Shown here one piece after another: positions 1 to 13,635 of a stretch of 64,000 nt of DNA. The notes beneath the pieces were generated by a model. That model worked only from the letters and a program-made list of their open reading frames with translations. It ran no database searches and had not been told where the DNA came from. Origin of the DNA: Paramacrobiotus metropolitanus (Eukaryota; Tardigrada; Eutardigrada; Parachela; Macrobiotidae); assembly GCF_019649055.1 (NCBI RefSeq), contig NW_026570264.1, positions 186,001 to 250,000 of the forward strand, written 5' to 3'. The stretch's first letter is position 1, and the number at the start of each line of letters is the position of its first letter. Made by a program: the position numbers and the translations under genes.

Positions 1-365
1 GGATAATTATTTCACCATGAGTGAACCATCACTAACTCAGATATTTCGAATACACTGAAGCTGATGCATCCGCGTACATTTCTACCAGTTAGAAGTATTC
101 ATGAATTTACTGTATATTTATTTGAATATATTTTTTTAAATCTCTGTCAGTAATATCTTATTTTTAGTTTAATTTTTGTCAGTACCAACCTATTTTTTAA
201 TTTTTGCCCGTAATTTTGTTGGGTTTTTCTCACCATCAGTGCCAACTTAGTGTCTATACATTCTGCCAGTATTGGACTGTAGTGGATGATGCCACGCAGC
301 GGTTGTGCATTGCAGGATGACAATGTTTTATTAAAAAAAGTCTTTATTGGGCAAAAGCCATAAAA

Positions 366-406
366 ATAATATAATATAATAATAATAATATAATAATAAT
401 AATAAT
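366..406. repeat. AT-rich (TAA)n microsatellite
   Basis: Short run of AAT/TAA units just before the acceptor of the first DDX42 exon in the window. Bases 1-418 otherwise look like the end of an intron of the helicase gene; I see no exon in them. Confidence 0.8.
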
Positions 407-418
407 GTTTTATTGCAG

Positions 419-3400
419 GTGAATGAGCTGCGCCAGAAATGGGGCATCCGCGTCTCCGGCGCGTCCCCGCCCAAACCGGTGGCCTCGTTCGCTCATTTCA
501 ATTTCGATGAAGCCCTCATGTACGTCGCCTTGCGGCTGATCGTATCATTTTTCCAACATTTTACAGCCAAGGAAATTTCTCTTGCTAGACAATTATTTTT
601 TGATGTTACACTTTCCTGCTTATTATGGCAAAATTGTTGTAAAATCATTCAGGTTTCTTCTCATTACATAATGCCAATTTAATTGCCGACGGCTTTGTAT
701 ATATTGATCGGGTTGAAAAGGAATGCGTAGAATTGTTAGCAGAATAATTTGTTTTTACACAAAGGCTTTTTAGTTTAAATGTTGCGGCAGCTTCAATTCC
801 CAGTGACGAGAAAGATTGTGCGACAGTTTTTGCCATAACATGAAAATCAAAATCGTGTGTTTTCATATTAGGTTTTTACTATTTCAAAACGTTCGTTTTC
901 TGTTTAGTAATTTTTATGCCAGGTTTTTTATTTTAATATTTAAATTGATTTTTTTGGAAAGAGCTTTTCTTTCAGAACCTTTGCCGCAAGTTAGTCGTTT
1001 AAGTTTATGCCGAGTGGATTGAAATTATGTGCAATGAATTCTGCATTTTAAATTTTAAAAAATTCTACAGTAATTTTTGATGAATAAATTGCAGGAAAGC
1101 CATTCGGAAGCTGGAGTTCACGCAGCCGACGCCCATCCAGGCGCAGGCCATCCCGGCGGTCCTCCAAGGCCGCGACGTGATCGGCATCGCCAAGACGGGC
1201 AGCGGCAAGACCGCCGCCTATCTCTGGCCCCTGCTGATGCACGTCATGGACCAGCCGCCCCTCCGTCCGGGCGACGGACCTATCGGTTTAATCTTGGCGC
1301 CCACCCGCGAGCTGGCCCAGCAGATCTACAACGAAGTCCGCAAATTCGGCACCAAAGTCTACAATCTCACCACCACCTGCATCGCCGGTCAGTTTATTCG
1401 AATTTTTTTGTTTATTTTATGTGCGAAAACTTCGGTAGAAATCGGAATAAATTCGGTAGAAATCTGGCTGATCGTGTTCACATTTCCTCTGATATTTAAA
1501 TTAAAAAATGAGAATATTCGTCCAAGTGGAAATAACTTAGATATTCTGTAATGGAGACGTGGCATGGATAAAGTGACGATGCGCGTAGTGTGTGGGCGTG
1601 CCTGTTATTATGATGTGTTGTTTGTAATCGCTGCCGAAAATTATGCATTACGTATTGCAAAACTAAATTAACCCGGCATTTTCATAATTGGATATTTAAA
1701 AATTATTTTTGAATGTTTGTTGGCTTTTTATTGTTATTTACAGGCATTGTTTTTTCTGTATAGTTAATAAAAAAAACCGTTGAAACTGCGTTTAGTCGAT
1801 GGAACAGCGGCTTCTGTGCTATCGGGTGAATTTAAAACGATTAAAAATTCACTTGTTTTTTGTAACTCAATATTTTTGTTACTTTTATTTATATTTACGA
1901 ATTCTTTATTTCTGTCGAACGAATTTAGACAAAAGAAATTTAGATTTTTTTTTATTTTTTGTTTTTGAATTTTTTTATCTTTTTGAGTTTCTTTTTTCTG
2001 TTGAGGGAATTTTTTTTTGTAATTTTGTTTTCTTGTGTTGTGTTATAATTTTCTCTCCTTTATTATTTTCTTCTCATTTTGAATTTCTTCTTGTAATTCA
2101 AATTTGAATTTTCATTCCTACAGTTTTGACCAATTTGAACGATCAGTTTTATGATCCAGTATTGTTGCGTCGCGTAAATATTTCTCGGTTAAAATACTTT
2201 TACATCTTTCCATGAAAAGCGAATGGATAAATAAATGTAAAGAATTTCATACTGGATGACTGAATAATTTTAAATAAATATTAAGAAGGTTGTTTGTTGC
2301 GGTCGCAGGTGGCAGCAACAAGCACGAGCAGAGTCAGGCGCTGAAACACGGCGCGGAGATCGTGGTGGCCACGCCGGGACGCATGATCGACATGATCAAG
2401 AGCAAAGTGACCAATCTGCAGCGCGTGACCTTTATCGTCCTGGACGAGGCCGACCGGATGCTGGATCTGGGCTTTGAGCCGCAGGTGCGCAGCATCTGCA
2501 ACCACGTCCGTCCCGACCGACAGACGCTGCTCTTCAGCGCCACCTTCAAGAAGAATATCGAAAGATTAGCGCGCGACGCTCTGCTGGATCCCATCCGCAT
2601 TGTGCAAGGTATGCGCTCCGCTAACTTTATAATTTTTTGCCCGGTTTATATTGTGTTAAACTACATTTCTTGTGCTTGTTTAGACATTTTTGTATTGCTT
2701 GAAAATATTGTTTCGCCTTTTTCGAAAGTTTTAATTTTTTAGAAATATGCTTTGGTCTGTTTTCGGTATTTTTATTTTTGTAAAATACTCGTATTTATTT
2801 ATTGGTTTCCTTCGTGTTCAGCAACGATGATTACACACTACACATTTTTGTAAAATATTCCTTCGCCTTTGGGGCATAATATTTTTTAAAATTATTCTTT
2901 CGTCTTTTTTGGCACTTCTTGTTTTTTAAAGATATTATTTTTTGTTATTTATTAGCTTTTTGAACATATGAAAAATATAGCATGAACATAAATTATTAAC
3001 TCCTTAGTTACCGCTGAAATTTCGAAGTTTTTGCAGTGACAAATTAATTTTGCGCAATTACCCGATATTTACGTGACACTGTACTACGAAGCTCCACTAC
3101 GGCAGATTGTACTCTAAGCCACCTATCTATAGATTTTTGTATTGCTCGAAAATTATTTCGTCTTTTTCGAAAGTTTTAATTTTTTAAAAATATTCTTTGG
3201 TCTGTTTTCGGTATTTTTATTTTTGTAAAATATTCCTTCGCCGTTGCGGCATTTTATTATTTTTTTAAATTATTCTTTCGTCTTTTTTGGCACTTTTCAT
3301 TTTTTAAAGATATTATTTTTTTTATTTATTGGCTTTTTGAACAAATAAAAAATTTAGCATGAACATAAATTAATAACGACTGAAGTTTCGAAATTTATGC

Positions 3401-6400
3401 GGTGACAAAATTAATTTTGCGCAAATTCCCAAAGTTTACGTTACACTGACTACGATGCTCCACTACGGCATACTCTAAGCCACCTCTCTATAGATTTCTG
3501 TTTATTGCCCACAATCAAACATCTAGTATCTACCATTGAAAATGATTCCAATTAAAATTAAACAATAAAAATTTCAAACAGTTCTTAAATTACATTGTTG
3601 GAATTTGAAAGAAAAATCACTGCGCAGATAAGCTGTTCGATAATTAAATCAAATACATGTTCCAATAATTTCGAAAGGGAAAGGCTCATGGTGAATTCTT
3701 GGCTTATCTGTAGATGGCAAAATTTTAAGCTTTTTCTAAGCTAAGCGATTAAAGCTTTTTCCTGCGATATATTGGGTTTCTGGAGAAAATAGCACGTACT
3801 GATCGTTGATAGGTGAACTGGGGGAAGCCAACGAGGACGTGACGCAGTTCATCAAGATCCTGCCCAACGTGGAGGAGAAGTGGGCGTGGCTGTTGCGGAA
3901 CATTGTCAGCTTCACCTCCACCGGCAGTGTCCTGATCTTCGTGACGAAGAAGGCCAACAGCGAGGACGTGGCGGCGCGGCTGCAGCGGGCTGACCACAAA
4001 TGCGGACTGATTCACGGCGATCTGCATCAGACGGAGCGCGACAAGGTCCTCCATCAGTTCAAGAAGAAGGAACTGCCCATTCTCGTGGCGACGGATGTGG
4101 CCGCGCGCGGGCTGGACATTGCCAGTATCCGCACGGTGATCAACTTCGACGTGGCGCGGGATATTGATACGCACACGCACAGAATCGGCCGCACAGGTGA
4201 CAAATACCTTTTTTTTATTTTCTTCAATAATTCCCGCCCACTTGCGGAATTTGTTAGTGAATCATTTTCACCAATTACCGCGTCAGAAAATTCGTTCGTT
4301 ATTTGTCGTCATTTTTTTCACTGATATTTTGTTGAATTTGTAATTGTAATTGGATTTGTTGAGTAAATATTTACGAATCCTTGTTAGCAATGTGTTGGTG
4401 TAATCACTGTAATGGTATTTGATTAAGTATCTGTACAATAATTTTTTCGCATTTGTAAAATATTCTGAGTAAGATATTTGTTATTTAACAGCCGTTAAAC
4501 GTTAATGGTTTCGGAACTTTATGAAATTCAGCGACCAGTGATAAAAACTGTTATCAGAGAATAAGTATTTCATGGATAATCGTAGTGTAGTGACATGATA
4601 TTTTCTGAAATTTTGGCGGAAGTATGGTATTAATTTTCACCGGCAGCAAGAGTGGTTTATTTGCATCGTTTACCACACCGGAACGTGTCTAAAATCTCCT
4701 TTTTACCTTTTACCTTCTAAAACTAAATGTTTTTATGGCTGAGGTTTTTGTACGTGGCCTGAGGCTTCTGACGGGGTGGGTTCGGTCGGCATCCGTTAAG
4801 CAAAAAATAAAAGGAAATAAAACATTGAAAATTACCCTAAAATTTCATAATTTAATTGCACAGTGCGTTCTTTGGGTTGAGGAAAATTAGTTTAACCATG
4901 TGTTCGTTCGCGGGATGATTACAGGTCGTGCCGGGGAGCAGGGCGCCGCGTACACCCTGGTGGTTCCGCAGGATAAGGAGTTCACGCCGCATCTGGTGCG
5001 CAATCTGGAGGGCGCCAATCAGCATGTGCCGGAGAAGCTGCTGGAGTTGGCCGAGCAGTGCAGCTGGTTCAAGAAGACCCGCTTCAAGGGTGGCAAAGGT
5101 AGGCTGCTTACGTTTTAATTTTTTTTAAAATTTAATCAATTTAATTTGAGTCTGCGCAGGTATCACCATCCTTTAAACGGTAAACGCGCTAGCGTTGTGA
5201 TTCGAACGGTTGAGGCCGTTTTTGAAATGCTTGAAATAAAATGGATTTAAAACTAAAAGAAAATATTTGAATTAAAAAAAATGCATTTTTAAAATTTGTT
5301 CCGTTTTTTTTTTAAGTTTTAAAGTTTTAAAATTTAAAAAAAGTTTTAAATTTTAAAATTCCGAGTACTGTTTCTATTTAAATTATTTAATGCAGGAAAA
5401 GAAATCAACGATATACCAGTCATTATAAATACTGGCAGTTATTAGTTACATAAGTGCATATTGCAGTTATTAATTTTTTTTGATTATACAGTATGGGCCG
5501 TTTTGAAATGCTTCAAATTCGAACTGAAATGAAAGAAATTTCTTTGGAATTAAAAAATAGCTTTTTTAAGATTTGTTTTTTTTCCGTGGTGTTTATTTAT
5601 AATTTTAAATAGTTTTTTTTAATTTTTTGGAACTTTTTTAGCGTGAAAAAGAGAACAAACAGAATGTAAATGATACTGAATTACTGGTATTCGCCTGGCG
5701 TTATTTTTCAGTTGGATTTTATTCGATAGGTTTTTATTTTATCAGTTCGTCTAACTAGAATGGAAAGAATACTGATTTTAGGTTGCAACCAATAAATTAC
5801 CGCTTCGAATGATCCCAGCCCGATTTGATTTTGCAATCATCTGCCCGGTTTTTGTAATCTGTGTTACAGCGTTGTTAACGATTCTGTAGGAAAATTCGTA
5901 GTGATTCCGTAGTATAATGGCAATATGGCAGTATTAATTTCCGTAGTATTCCGCGTTGACTGTTCAGTTTCCTATTCTTCTGTTAATAATGATAGAATCT
6001 GCAATAGATTTTGAGCATGTCAGTAGTGTAGAAAAATGCACAAATTTTTTCTGAATTTGCAATTTTTTTATTGTACGTCTACCGTACCATTTTTTGAGTT
6101 AACTTGCTTATTTGCACGTGGCCAACTTTTTCTGAGCGACGGTCGTTTTGGATGCAAATTTTGTCCATGCGTGCAGCAGAAATAATTGCTATCTTACCTT
6201 TAGGCATAATTCTGGTAAAAAATATTAGTTAAAAATTAAGATTACAGTCATGGTAGTACGTCTGTAAAATACGGTACGATACAAGGAATATTAAACAAGA
6301 TATGGATGACATTGATATTCGATATATAACATGTTGGACAATAAAAACATAAATGAAATCATCGATGCATAAATAAAAGATTAAACAAAATCTTAGAAAA

Positions 6401-6931
6401 CTAATTAATAAAATCTAATAAAATTTAACTCGCTAAATAATAAAATAAAGATATATTTAAGAAAATGTCTGGCAGATATAATTACCGATATAATTGGGGA
6501 AAAATAGCTGCTGTGCCGAAGCGTCGATTTTTGCATTGAAATAATTCCATTCGTACGAAGGAATTTCTCTCGTTTTTAAATTGTAATTATATAACATTGC
6601 CGTTTCACCAATCACAATATGTAACCGTGTTGGTATCGCAGGGAAAAAACCGGTGGGCGGCCGCGGCATCGGTTTCAAAGAGAGCAAAGCGTCGACGCAC
6701 GAGGAGAGCGTCAGCGACATGATCAAATCGGCGCGTGATGAGGTGGGCGCCGCGTCGAGCAGCGCGCCGGGCACGAACCGGTTCGCGGCGATGAAAGCGG
6801 TCTTCCAGAATAAATTCAAACAGCAGTTTGCTGCTGCGTCCTCCCCGGAGACGGGGCAGTTGCCACCCGACCGGCGGCCACCCGCTGCCTCTGAACCCGA
6901 CGCCAAAAAACGCCGGACGCGCTGGGAATAA
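419..6931 (+). CDS. DDX42: DDX42-type DEAD-box RNA helicase, 3' part (six exons)
   Basis: Exons 419-519, 1095-1387, 2309-2608, 3813-4196, 4925-5098 and 6642-6931 join in one frame with GT-AG introns. Domains in order: Q-motif region (VSGASPPKP...[12 protein letters not shown]), Walker [24 protein letters not shown], Walker B variant [11 protein letters not shown] (motif III), then the second RecA domain with [12 protein letters not shown] and HRIGRTGRAG. The tail has [17 protein letters not shown] and ends KKRRTRWE, both typical of DDX42, an ATP-dependent helicase tied to U2 snRNP/SF3B function and RNA annealing. The tail after the helicase core is only about 90 residues, much shorter than the vertebrate protein. 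The N-terminal exons lie left of the window. Family assignment is very secure; activity is inferred. Confidence 0.95.
2682..3500. repeat. Tandem duplication inside a DDX42 intron
   Basis: Copy one is about 2682-3130 and copy two about 3131-3500. Both start with TTTTTGTATTGCT, share CTTTGGTCTGTTTTCGGTAT and GCATGAACATAAATTA, and end in CTCTAAGCCACCT. Copy one has an extra stretch of about 75 bases near 2790-2860. Non-coding. Confidence 0.8.
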
Positions 6932-9079
6932 ATTTCCCGGGAAAATATTCGGGATAATTTGGAGAATTCGGGAAAAATGCGGGATTTTATTAGGAATATT
7001 GGATAATGAACTGTAGGAATTGTTGGCTGGCGAAGTAAGTGGAAATCTGATCGCCGTCCGCTGGGAGGGTCACCTAGCGCCGCGCTGCAGATAATTCCGG
7101 GGATGAATAATCGAAAATCTGGATTTATTATTTTGGAATTAATTCAAATTAATAAAAGGATTTAACTTTTGTTTGTACGAATTACGTGGAAATTGGCTGG
7201 CCGTTGGTTGTTTTATTGCGTGTCTGTCGTGATTTATTGGGGTGGATTGGCGATGCGAAATGCAGATGCAATGCTCCGGACGTATTGATCGTCATTTTCT
7301 CGTGAATTTGCTGTTTTTTTTATTGGTGAAATTGTTCAAAATTGCGACAACTTTGCAGAAACAAATTAAATTGCTAATAAAATATTTGATTTGTCCGCAC
7401 AGTAGTATTTGCGGTCTGATTATTAACAACCGGCCTATCACAAATTTGCGCAACGTTTTTTCCAGCAATTAGAAATTTTTTGTGCAGTTGCCTACTGTTC
7501 CGCGATTTTTGCGGCATTTTTCCCGCCAAACTTCGATTTTACCGGCTGCGAATTATTGTGCCAATACTTTCCAATTCCCAAAGGTTGGGAATCATTTTAC
7601 CGATGAAAACTATTTGAAAACCTAGTTTGGTGTGTTTTCGCGCTTCCGGAATGCGCAGAATCTCTCTGATTTTTCAGCGGGTTTTTAGGAATTCTTAAGT
7701 GGGTTTTAATTTTAAATTCTCGGTCAATGTTGTAAGTGAAAACAAAGGGGTGAATAAATACCGTGAATTTGTGGCCGATTTTTAATATTTTTGCGGTTGG
7801 CGCTCTGTTTTTAGTGGTACACAAAATACCTGCATGGGTAAACTTTAACCGCAGGCTGCACGAAAAAGAGGAACAATTAAATTCAAAATTTAAGAGAAAA
7901 TTAAAACAGGAATGAGAAAACGAGAATTCGCTTGGCTGAAGTCAGATTGTGTAATCCACAAAAAGAAATTGTAAATAAAAAGAATAAAAATATTAAATAA
8001 AAAATAAAGCACGAGTTTAATTAGCGTAATAATTGCGTGTGTGCATCCAGCAATTGCGGTTTTTCTTTTCGGTTTCTGCCGGTTTTTAATTACTTTTGCC
8101 CTCGATGCGCATTCGGCATTCCCTATGCTCACCTCTTCCTTATGCTGAAAATTGAAATCATTCTGAATTATCAGGCTGAAATGTCCGACAATTATTGTCG
8201 TACAGATATAAAAAATTATTTACCAAAATTATTAATCGAAATAAAATTTTTAATTATTTATTAAAAACAAATTTGTCGATTATTATGCGGATTTGACCAG
8301 TGTATATACAATTTAGGCTGAGATTACTAGCAAAACATTTTGGTTGGATTGCAGTAATGCACGCACACATTGCCCCGTTGTAGAGATATTTCGATCGGTA
8401 GACTTTTGTTGAAAGAATTCGTGCGAACGAGGTTCACCAGTTTGCTGACAGCCGTTTTACGGTGAGTGGCCATGCTTCTGTTATTTTGCCCCAGAACCGA
8501 TTTTCTTCCGGAATTTTATTTTAGCATGCTTGGTAAGCACAGTTTGCTCTTTACAAACTACTTAAAAATTTCAAAAATCTGTTCAACCGTTTTAAAGTTA
8601 TTTATTTATTTTGTAAAACACCAATGACGAAACGCTTAAGCCACGCCACGCGAGCCACAATGAAACATAAAACGGGGCTATCAACTGCCTAAAGAAATCC
8701 AACATTCCCTTTGCACGTCGTAATCGTCTTAGCAGATCGATTAAGCCTTTTAACAATGGTAACAAATAATTTACTTTTTTCTGATAAACCCATTGTTGAG
8801 TACCAGTAGCTCGGGATCTTTGATTAATTGGAATTCCCATTCCCTTTTTTTGGAATGCATAAGTCATAACAATGTTTGAGTATAGGGTATGGAAGGATTT
8901 TGATCGTGATAGTCTTCTGAATGCATAATGGACTCAAAACTTCCTTGACCTTTATAGCCAGTATAAATTGATGTTGCAAATTGTAGTTAACTTTCTTTAT
9001 GATGCTAATCAGCGGCTGCGCTCCTTTGTGGATCAAACGTGGCGGAACTTATGCTGGCTTATTTGGGTGCCTTTTGTTA
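6932..9079. other. DDX42 downstream region, no gene seen
   Basis: Holds the presumed 3' UTR. AATAAA occurs at 6927 (overlapping the stop) and at about 7151. The segment 7198-7390 has a diverged copy at about 23203-23400. Open frames here are short, AT-rich and without recognisable domains. Confidence 0.5.
7198..7390. repeat. Dispersed repeat, copy 1 (partner near 23.2 kb)
   Basis: Shares TGTCTGTCGTGATTTATTGG, then TTTATTGGTGAAA and a stretch ending in TTGC(C/T)AATAAAA with 23203-23400 in the same orientation. Either an old dispersed repeat or a fragment copied from the DDX42 downstream region. Confidence 0.6.
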
Positions 9080-10420
9080 AAGAAGGAGTACCCAAAAATC
9101 TGAAAAAACCAGTACATAGAGCGTGCCGATAAAAATTTCATGATAGCGCTCGGTGTCCACGTACACGAGGTAGTGTTGGTTGGTACAAAAGATAAATTTC
9201 ATAGAAAACACCGTTAAAGGCCATAAATTCAATTTATGACCTTTATAGTTTTCTCCATGAACTTTACATGCACCATTAAAGTTAATACACTGCACTGCCA
9301 GCCAGATCCACGATTATGCTGCCAACTGCTCATCGTTTTACCGTCCACTGCTAGCGTTAGGCCTCAGGGTATAGAAGAAAGACCAAACGATTACAGTACA
9401 CGCAGTCGTGGCATTACGTACAGAACCGCTGCGTGTATTACATCAATTTACATGCAACGGGTGTGTACGCTAATGCACGATTGACGAGTACTGGGAAAAG
9501 TACTTAGCAATATGTCTTTTATGGTATCATACCATCAAAGTTATATTGCTACTTTGCATAGTCACAGTGTCTTTGGTATGGTGCAGCCGTAGGCCGTATG
9601 AACGTAGAACATATATATTAAATCCAAACGTCACCATAAATATATTGATGGCATAGCTGGGTGTCAACTGGACTGACGTCAGGTGGATGTCACCAAATAT
9701 TTTCACGCCCAGTGCGGTGGGTCTTACGACACAAACAATGATAATACTCAGTCTACACACTCTGGAACTCAGCCGCCGCAGAGAAGACAGACTGCTCCTA
9801 CATACAATTCATAGTAACGATCTGTCTTCGCTGCGGCAGCCGAGTTACTACCAGTAGAATCATTATAAAAAATCCTAATCGTCATATCACTTGAGTCAAA
9901 AGTCACAGCGAACGAAATGTTTCTTGAACTGTTTGAAATCAGAAAACGCTTGCAACATTTCAAACACTGAGGGTACCCGCTGCCGTTGTCCGCCCACTTG
10001 ATATAGTGATAAGCCGATTTACCGCTATCCGGCAAAAACTCCAAGGCCGCTGATCCCTAGGCATGCTGATCGAGTTTCGTGAAAATTCCAGCTGAACTGA
10101 CAGTTGCGCGGGGAAGTTGAGCATGTTTACCGGATCTCATTTGCGGTGCTAGTTGTTGGATTACTTAGCAAAGAAAAACTCGCCCGTATGTTTATTCAGC
10201 GTGGCCTGTCGTCATCGATCCGGAGCGTAGCAAAGATTTGTACAGATACACAATCTGTTTACATTACTGATCCCGATCGAAATTATTGCTCCCTTTTGCA
10301 TCAACAACGGTTTACTTAAATCGCATAATACAGTACTTACCTCACGCTCAGCTATTGTGGGTACAAAATCCCCAAAAAACGAAGACCATGGTATCATACT
10401 GCTGTTTTAAATTTTTAATC
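9080..10420 (-). pseudogene. Decayed block, copy 1; possible membrane-receptor relic
   Basis: Colinear with 12850-15480 in the same orientation, at moderate identity and with many indels. The minus strand has disconnected open pieces: 9769-10044 (about 91 residues, several N-x-S/T sites), 9527-9760 (hydrophobic IFMVTFGFNIYVLRSYG) and 9077-9295 (YLVYVDTERYHEI). Together these suggest a glycosylated extracellular part followed by membrane segments, perhaps a rhodopsin-like receptor with a degenerate E/DRY motif. No continuous reading frame or convincing splice chain exists. What is seen is duplication and decay; the receptor idea is weak inference. Confidence 0.35.
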
Positions 10421-10849
10421 TAATTTACCTTCAGAAACGTCGTAACTTTTGAGGTTAAGTCACTTCCAAAACACCGGAGACGATGCTGTCACCAGTGGAG
10501 TAAAGAGTTTTAAAAATAAATTATATTAGCAAACTGCGATAACTTCAACGGTTCAACCGCTTCCAAGCTAGATAATTCTGCCATCGTCCTTTAGCAGCGG
10601 CACACTGCTTTGCTTTTAAACCCAAAACATGTTAGATTCAGTTGCTGTTTGATTTTTCTGTGACCTGTTGATTTTCGTACAATAGCTTTGTACGTCTTTG
10701 ACTGGGTTGATGCCGTACGCCATTCGTAAAGTATAAAATCTGGGTTAAATAAATGAAAAACATCCATAGTTTTTCTTTAAGCTTTGCTTGTTCTATTTTA
10801 ATTTTGTGCAGTGAACTTATACCGTGTTTACTTTGTGGAGTTTCTGGAT

Positions 10850-10942
10850 AGGTCCTGCTGGTAAGCAGCTAGGGCGCCGCATACACCGTGCGGCCTGCTT
10901 AATGTGCAAAAAAAGGGAATAACGAGTTCACGCCGCGTCTTG
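10850..10942 (+). pseudogene. Relic of the DDX42 exon at 4925-5098
   Basis: Keeps the order of the true exon start: AGGTCCTGCTGG, GGGCGCCGCATACACC, then GAGTTCACGCCGCGTCT, matching the bases that encode [11 protein letters not shown] and KEFTPHL. An in-frame stop (TAG), a short A-rich insertion and loss of the middle show it is dead. No other DDX42 exon was found nearby, so it is an isolated fragment. It begins with the bases around the exon's acceptor, which argues for a DNA-level copy rather than a retrocopy. Confidence 0.6.
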
Positions 10943-11350
10943 CATTTTCGTCAATATCGTTATGGTTGCACGAGAGCCGACCAGATCATTCTTAAAAACT
11001 GTTTAATTTCTGTTTCGTCGATTGTGCCGGCACTTTAATTTATAGGTGATGCTGTAGTGCAGTGGCTATGTGATCATACATCGTATGTACTTACAGTGAT
11101 CATGTGATCTGTTAGTTCGAAAGAGCAAATGTTATAGCAAAAGAAGATTAAAATTAAAGTAATATTATACAGTAGCTTGACCTTTTTTGTTTTGAAAAAA
11201 TTGGTATAGTACTTCTGGAAACAAAAATTTTAATGTCCTCATTTCTCGCTTGGATGTACCTAGGTATAAGTACAGCATAGCATTCTGCAGTGCTTGTCAA
11301 AGTTCTTAAAAATCAATCGACACTATTTCAGTCTTTCAGAAATGTCGTTA

Positions 11351-11990
11351 CTGGTTGGCTGAACAAAATGTCGGTCTCCTCTTTTCGTTTGTTTCACGGA
11401 AAGCCGCTTGTCGTACCGTAAACCGGTTATAATCATTCAATAGGCAATTTTATTAGCTATCAAAACTTCAAAAATTTTTCGAAATAATTAAGACGTGTTC
11501 AGCAGGAACTCTGTCATTTGAAATCAAGTCAAAATTTATCATATTCCATGGCACTTTTTTTAAGTACGAAACATTTGAACTTATACAACAGTTTTACCTA
11601 GAGAAGCGTTTATACGTAATTATGTTCCATCCAGAAAAACGTCGTTGCCATCAGGAGCGGATGAGCTAATAATTCAGTGCAGTTTTTTAGTTTCCACAAA
11701 AACGCCGGTTTTTATCTGCTTTTGAACTTTTTTTGCTTTAAGGTCCTGCTACAAGATAACCTTCAACAAAAAAGTCGAGTTTAGCTGATTAAAGTGATCC
11801 AGTGATTGCCCTTTGAGTCTGTTTGAGAAGCGAGTTTGAACCAGATCCGTTCTGGAAGCGTTGCTAAACGTTCACGAGAAGTAATGTGCGTGGTGTGAGA
11901 TCTTTTCATCTGTGAGCCGAGCTGGTTCCGCTAAATGCTACAGTTTTTTTAACGAAAGAACAAAACAATCCCTTTGCTCGAAATGGCAAC
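11351..11990 (-). mobile_element. Second, diverged copy of the element at 14419-15376
   Basis: Starts with CTGGTTGGCTGAACAAAATG and continues through TTTTCGTTTGTTT, GCTTGTCGTACCGTAAA and CAATTTTATTAGC. This is the reverse complement of the right part of the 14419-15376 element. Later similarity, such as ATTGCCCTTT and ACGTTC, continues to about 11.9 kb. I could not find its other end, so the right boundary is approximate. Confidence 0.5.
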
Positions 11991-13635
11991 CTAATTCATC
12001 CGCTTGGTGGAATAATTGCAATTTTTAATTCTCATAATTTCAAATTACAAAGTATTTAATAACTTGCTGCTGCTATTGCTGTGAAGGTAAAAGTGCAGAT
12101 TATCGTAGTCCAGCGTATGTTCTGCATTCTACAACTAACGAGGGGACAGTTTACTAGTGATGTCGCTAAAAACCAATAATATAATTGAAGTGCCGTTAAT
12201 TTTTTATGAAAACATATATGAAGTTATTCCATGTATAATACAATAAATCCAAAAGTTATTTATCTTAAATTCCAATTAGCAGTTTGGTTTGTGCTCCCCG
12301 CTTTGGTGGAAAAGTAATTTTACAATCACAGCATTTTTTTAAAAAAAATATCGGATTTTTAATAACGAATTTTCACCGGTTTCTTTGCTAAAAAGAATTT
12401 GGCAGTTTTTGAAAAGAGAGAGGCAGGGGAATATTTTCTATTTGAATGTGTTGCTTGAAGGATATGAGGCGCAATGCAACGGCACATTAAGTAATCAACA
12501 TAGAAATATCATGGCGTTTCCAACGATTTCCACTGCGCATTGTGGGAAAAACATGGCGCACACCCGCATATTTATTTCTCATCTCTTTTCTTTCCAAACC
12601 GGACAAATAATTCCCGTAAATTCCGAATTAACGCCCCGTGTGGTTTTAAACGCCTCCTATGGAACTAGAAGGTCTTGCACAAATACAAGCCGTGTGTTCA
12701 ACACAATCTGTTACAGTACTTTGATTCAGTTTTTTTGCGTTTCTAAAGCGCGAAGACGCGGCATTGAGTGTTGTTTCATCGCTCTTCGGAAATAATGTTC
12801 TCGTCTGCTCGTTCGCCTGTCCGTAAAAAAATAACGGCGCCCCGTGTCGCACTTAGTGGTGTTGGTGTTGGCCACACCACAGACAACACCACAACGTGCA
12901 ATACCGAACGCCAACGTTTTTTACGGACCCTGGACCAATGGTCGATAATGTTCTCGTCGATAATGTTAAAACAGATAGATCATGGAAAACACCGGGTGAG
13001 GTCATAAAGTGCACTGCCAGATTCACGATAAGAATGCCGCTTGCGCAGCGTGTTACCTTCCGATGATAGTGGTACGTCACAGGGTACAAAGTGCAGACCC
13101 AACAATTACATACAGAATGACAAGTACTGTGTAAGGTAGCAATGTACCTTTGATTCCATCAAAGAGTTACTGCTACTTCTCACAATACGATCAAATTGAC
13201 GGTATGACACAGCTGCCGACCGTATGAACATAGAATCGCACAATAAATTCAAACAGCACCATAAACATGTTCAGTGCAAACAGGTAGGCAAAATTGCGTG
13301 TTAAGCGAATCGTGAGTCCGTTCAACACACAGTTATGCCATCCCGTTGGTCACGCCACGTGGAATGTCACCAAAAAATATCGGTCGCACGACACCATCAA
13401 TGACAACTATCCGCTCTACACTTTAATAACAATCTGTTTTCGCCGCGGCGGCTGAGTTAGGTATCTCCAGCGAATTATGTATTTACAAAAATTCCGAACC
13501 GCTATATCATTTGAGCTGAAGGCCATTGCGAACGGAACAATTTCTAAAATGCGCCTGCTGTTTTACACTACTGCAACCGCTGAAAGTTTTCGCTGCCGTT
13601 GTCCGCATATGCACACCTGACGTAGTGGCACACCG

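Noticed and set aside
12385-12795. Plus-strand open frame of 136 codons
   Set aside because: No domain, signal peptide or paralogue support; it overlaps the edge of the decayed block that reads on the other strand.
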